Notes under the pieces: model-generated
Seen by the model: the letters and a program-made list of their open reading frames with translations, nothing else
The model's database searches: none
Told to the model about the DNA's origin: nothing
Origin: Mytilisepta virgata
Lineage: Eukaryota > Mollusca > Bivalvia > Mytilida > Mytilidae
Assembly: GCA_028015205.1 (NCBI GenBank)
Contig: CM051521.1
Location: 124,628,614 to 124,692,613, forward strand
Reading direction: 5' to 3'
Length of the DNA stretch: 64,000 nucleotides
Part shown: positions 54,301 to 60,300 of the stretch, in pieces
Layout: every line of letters begins with the position of its first letter
Numbering within the stretch: the first letter of the stretch is position 1
Translations under genes and position numbers: made by a program

Positions 54301-57300
54301 TCAGATAAGGCAATGTGGACATATGACAGAAATATTACATTTATATTTGTAATAGTAGCTACATAACAGATTTTCTTTTTTTTACAGTCTCCACACAATT
54401 ATGTTAATGTACAGATTGTAAACCAGCACAGACTATCTAATCAGAGTTATGAGTCAGGAGTCTCATCACGACAAAGTTACCATAGTACCTCAAGTTCTAG
54501 TGTGGGAAGTCTAGATAGACTGGAAGAGTCAGGACCTACATCAAATATCAACATAGCTGAATTATTCCATTCCGGCATGCAGGTCTGATATTTTGATTTT
54601 TGAAATTAAAAATGTATAGACACTATCTCAGATTCTTTATTAATCTTTATTATCAAGAAGGGTTGGGTAATTTAATTTCATAAACCATTTGTGTGGTAGT
54701 TTTGAAGTGATTGAAATGTTCTGTATCAAGGAGAAACATATGCATTGTTACAAAGGTAAATTTTTTTGATGTTTTGTACAGATGTACCTGGATATTATTA
54801 CCTCCATACACCTGTACTATCTTTACACTATAAGTATTGCCAAATGTATGGTAGCAGGAACTGAATAATGATGAACAGGTTTTTTTCTATCCAAATGTTA
54901 GATACCTGTCTTCACATAGATATTTATTAGAGTACATAAATTTCTGGTTTTTTAATAATAGCTTGAATAATCATGTATAGTGTCAGTTGACACTTGAAAG
55001 ATTTTTAGTATAGGCAGAGTGATATCTCAAGGAGAGTGGGGTCGTCAGTCCGTCTGTCTGTTCGTAACAAAATTGTTTGTCACACTTTTCTCTGCAACTA
55101 TTCAACACAGCCGCTTTATATTTTGTCACAAGCCCTCTATAGGTATGCCATATTGTGGGATACGGTTTCGGACCAAGGTGACATCAACTTCCTGTTTTTT
55201 TCGACTTCGTTTATTTTTCGACCTTATAGAAAAGCTGGGATATCACTAGTGAGCAATGGCTCACGCTACGTCTTGTTTTCTAAAGTTTATATGAAATTTC
55301 AAATATTTACACTGAAATTATGATTTTGAACCTTCTTGGAGCTAGGTATGGTTGACTTCAATTTTGCCAAAATCAGATTGCAAGTTTTCTTACCAAAGAT
55401 TGTTGCTTCTTTTTGGTTAATGTAGCTTCTCCTCCAGTTAAAAATAGGCTGACATAATATAGCAAATTGCACTGAAATCTGCAAAAAAGCCCTATAAATA
55501 AATCTGAATTGTTTTTTTGCATCTTGCATGATATCTTTCATGTGCAGTAATTTTATCTTTTTAAACTTTCCAGATTTTTGATAATGTCAAAGTTCTCAAT
55601 GATAGATATTTATAATGGATAATTTTAAAATCTCCAGAAATATGATAGACAGCCTTATTTAGTGTTGGTTAATTTTATATTACAATACTTAAGAGAACAT
55701 CGTAAATTGTAAGTTACTTCTTTCATTGTACATCTGAATTCTAATGCCTTTATATAGTCCAGCCAATCTAGCAAAAATGGACCCTAACCTCTAATTGCAA
55801 CAGAAGAAATTAATGGTTTTTTGTGTCAGGAAATGTACAAGGATTAACCAAGAAAAAATCCCCATAAAATGAATGCAAGCAGATAAAATTACAGCTGAAA
55901 GAAATTTACTATGGGAATTTGTATTGAATAAGGGAGATAACTCTGTAAAAAACTGCTTGAAATTTGGCCAAAATCACAACAAAATAATATTTACTGTTTT
56001 TCCTGTACAAAATATTTTTGCCAAAAGACATGTTAATTAGCATTAAAAAAGGGTAAAACAAATTATTTTAACAGATTTTTACAGATACTCAGACTGAACA
56101 GAGAAGACCAAAAAATTCAAGTTTTGAATTAAATTTTCTCTTTCTAGGATCCCTCATTTCCAGAAATAAAAATAGGATATAAAGTTTATGAAGTCAAATT
56201 TTGATGAAATATAAGTAGTACTTACAATTTTTTGTGATTTAAAAAATTCTTTTAACCAATTAGAAATTATTGATATATAATAAAAAGGGTTAACCTTAAC
56301 AATTATTTTAATTATTTTTTTCAAAATCGCCACATGGTTCAAAGTAAGCAATACTGCGATATTAAACATATCAGTAAAATCAAACTACAAATAAAATTAT
56401 GAATAGTCTTGTATCATAAATAGCAGAATATATAACTAAGTTGAATTAAGCCAGTTTAGTCCATGGAAGTATCTTTACTAACAAGCAGGGGAAGAAAATT
56501 GTTGAAAAAAGACAAAAACCTAGTTTTAGCAAGAGCTACCTCCCCTGTTCCATTGGAAATCCCAAAGGATAGTTAGATTTTCATGGACTTTTTTCTGTGT
56601 ATATTTAGGATAGACTTAAGCAATTTAGATTCAAAATACCTTCTGTTGCAATTAGTTTGAGGTCAAATTTTATTTTGACTGGACTAAACATCATTGACTT
56701 AAATCCATCGTTTTTGGCAATTCTGCTCAATGATAATGTTTTGCTATATCATCTTTTTAAAAAAATTTCCCACAATGCAGATGGTTATGAAGTTTTTAAT
56801 CTACTGCATTCACCTTGTCCATTCATTCATCGTCACCTTTTTCTCAGCTTCTACATGGCATAATGATTTCATAATTAGTATGTGAGTTGACAATATGAGT
56901 TGAACGTTGTCTCCTATTTTCAGTTCTGCAACTATCTGTTGACGGGACTTTGTAAAAATACAATGTTACACGTAAAAATTTATGTCACATTTTTCTCAGC
57001 TTCTACAGGGCAGAATGATTTCATATTTTGTATATAGCTTTGTCATGATGAGTTGTACATTGTTTCCTATTTTCAGTTCTGCCAGACCCCAACTTCCTGT
57101 TGACTGGACTTTGACTTTGTAAAAATACAATGTTACACATAAAATTTATGTCACATTTTTCTCAGGTTCTACAGGCCAGAATGATTTCATATTTTGTATG
57201 TAGCTTTGACATGATGAGTTGTATGTTGTATCCCATGTTCTGCCAGACCCCAAATTTCTGTTTGACGGGACTTTGATGAGTGGGGGTATCCTTAGCACGG

Positions 57301-60300
57301 CATCTCGTGCAACTTCTTGTTGAATATAAACTTTTTCAATATATCTTTGATTGATAAATTTTTAATTGAAATTTAGAAACTTATTTCAATGATTTTTACA
57401 TTTGTTTCAAGGACCATGAAATTTTGAAGACCTGGTTGAGGGACCTGAGGTACGAGGAGTACTTTGGACTGTTTATACAAGCTGGGTATGATATGAGAAC
57501 CATTTCTAGGATGACACCAGAGGTAAGATAAAGAATGATGTTTACTGTATTTACCTCGTTATCTTGTATAAAAGTTCACATATAGTTATACTCCCCAGAA
57601 ACAAAAGTTTGGGATGTACGTCTGACTATTTTATACATCTAGGATGAAATAAGATCTTTCAAATTGAATACATATTATGTTTTTCTTTAACAAAATACAC
57701 TCACTATTGAAGTAATAAAAAGCATAATTCTAAGTCGATTTTTTTTTTATATGGATAGTGTTCAGCATCAGCTGTATGCTTTATATGTCAGAAAACTGCA
57801 GTGTGCACACAGAAAAGAATTCCACTCCAGTTAATGCAAATGGCTATGTTGCAGTGAGACATGAACTTTTGATCCTTAAACTTTTCATTGTGGTTTGTGG
57901 AATGATAAATATCATGAGCATGGCTGTTCCTTTACTGAAATTTTTGCCAATGATTTTATTTGAAGAATTAAAAATATTATAACAACAACAATTAAAAAGG
58001 AAGAGAATATTATAGAAAACCTGTGATGGAATATGTCAAAAACTTTGGACTGTACTCAAAAATGCTGAAAAATATTTTTAAATTGAATCTATTTATAAAC
58101 TTAAGGAGATAGTTTATGATAATGATACTCTAAAGATGATGAATTTGTTGTAACCATATGTTTTATGAAATTACATTGCACTTCGTTGTGCATTATTCTC
58201 AATAAAAAAACATTATCTTACAGAAAACACACCTATTAAAACAGGTGCAAAGGTCATAGGTTAATTACTGCAAGATAAGCATGAAATTTATGCCCTGTAC
58301 AAATGATTTATTACTGTAGAGATTTTTGTTGTATAGAGTAAACAATACATGGAAGAATTTCATTGTTACTTTACTACTGGCAAAGTATTTGGAATTTGTA
58401 AATATTGAGACCATCATCTGACTTGTATGTAGATAATAACATTCCTATAACTAATGAAAACATAGTATCTCATTACTGAATACAGCCATTTCTACTATAA
58501 CAAATCCATGATAGATTTTATGACAATACATGTATTTTCAAAACTTTGTGTGAAGAAGTATAGTCCATTGGAATAGATGTTAAAAAAAACATCAGTTATC
58601 TTGGAAATAGGAATGTATTTTTTAGATACTGTATTATAAAAAATTTAACTTTATACTTTGAACACAGTTAATGCTCTTAAAAAACCTAGATTTATATAGT
58701 TATATATAATTATTGACATGTATGAAGGGAACTGATATATATCATTTACAAACGATTAGTTAGGTATTCATGTTGCATGTTCTTTTCACCATCATGCTGC
58801 AAGTTAAAATCATAGCATCAATTATAGCCAGTCAATAAGTTACTAAAGAAATGTACTCTCCAATAGCTTCTCAGTAAATAATATATATTTATTTCATTCA
58901 AAGTTCCTAAATTTTTTTCTCTTAAAAACATTGTACAGGTAATGTTTTTTTTATCAAAGTTATATTACTAGTATGGTGTTCTAATTGTATTCCATTTTGT
59001 ACTTTGGTTTATATCCATGATTTTAGACATTCTTTAATTATACAGAGGATAAGTAAACCATAAGACACAATTATTGAAATAATATCTTTGTTACTTTTGT
59101 TCCTGACAATAATTGTAATATCATATTCCATGGGTGGTAATCTTTGTGGTATAGCAAAGGTTTAAAATTGCCCCCCCCCCAAAAAAAAAAAGAAAAAAAA
59201 AAAAAAAGAAAAAAAGAAAAAAAGAAATGTATGTCATTAATGTCATCAGTAGTGTTTAAGGAATGTTGTTGACTATTGAACCTCTGCATTGTATATTATG
59301 TTGTTGACTATTGAACCTCTGCATCATATATTATGTTGCTTTACAATAAACAAATGATAGAGATTTTATATTTTTATACTTTATGATTTCTGAATATTTC
59401 CTAATAGTCTCATTATTGCTGAAATGATAGGTTTTACAGATATATTAAACTTGAATTGATGCCAGATCTAGTAATGACCACATGATATTGAAATTTCAGC
59501 AATATATTTATCATTGTGGTACTATAAGTAACATCTTTGTCAGCTGCTCTATCAAGAAAATGGCAGTTTAATACTTAAATCTAGAGGAATAATTGTTTTT
59601 AGAACAGTAAATCCCACACTCTATAAAACCATGATGTCACTGACCTAAGGATTACTTGACCACCAGTATTTACATTTTATACAAAATAATCATTGTATTC
59701 AAAATCAAATCTTATTTCTTTTTCAGGACCTGACAGCTATAGGAATTACAAAACCTGGTCATAGAAAGAGACTTAAAGCAGAAATAGCCAGACTTAACAT
59801 AAGTGACGGCCTACCAGATTATAGACCTGTAAGTCATATGATGCCTACAAAGAAGATTAGATTCCTATCAAAATAAAATTTTCCAGAATACGTCTAATAC
59901 TGTTTGCATCAATATACGGTACATTTAATCCTGTAAGGAGACCTTTTGCTGTCCGATAGTGTTTTTATATTGGATGAGTAGCCTAATAAAGTTTTCTGGA
60001 ATCCTTGTCTCCAATGGTTTGTACTGTGTTTTGGTTCACAGTGTCGTGATGTCATCTTTACATAGATTACATGCCAAAAAACTGCCAATACTATGCATTT
60101 CAACACATATATTAAACTCAAAAAAATATTTTCTGACAATGTACGTATATTTTATATATGTTCCTGAAAAATAATGTTTTCCTTCTTTATATTTTTTGAT
60201 AAACTCCGTACTTTCATCTGTGTAGTTCCAATATCATAAACAAATCATATTTTTACACAGGAAATATGAACATTTAATATATATATTATATAAAGAGATC

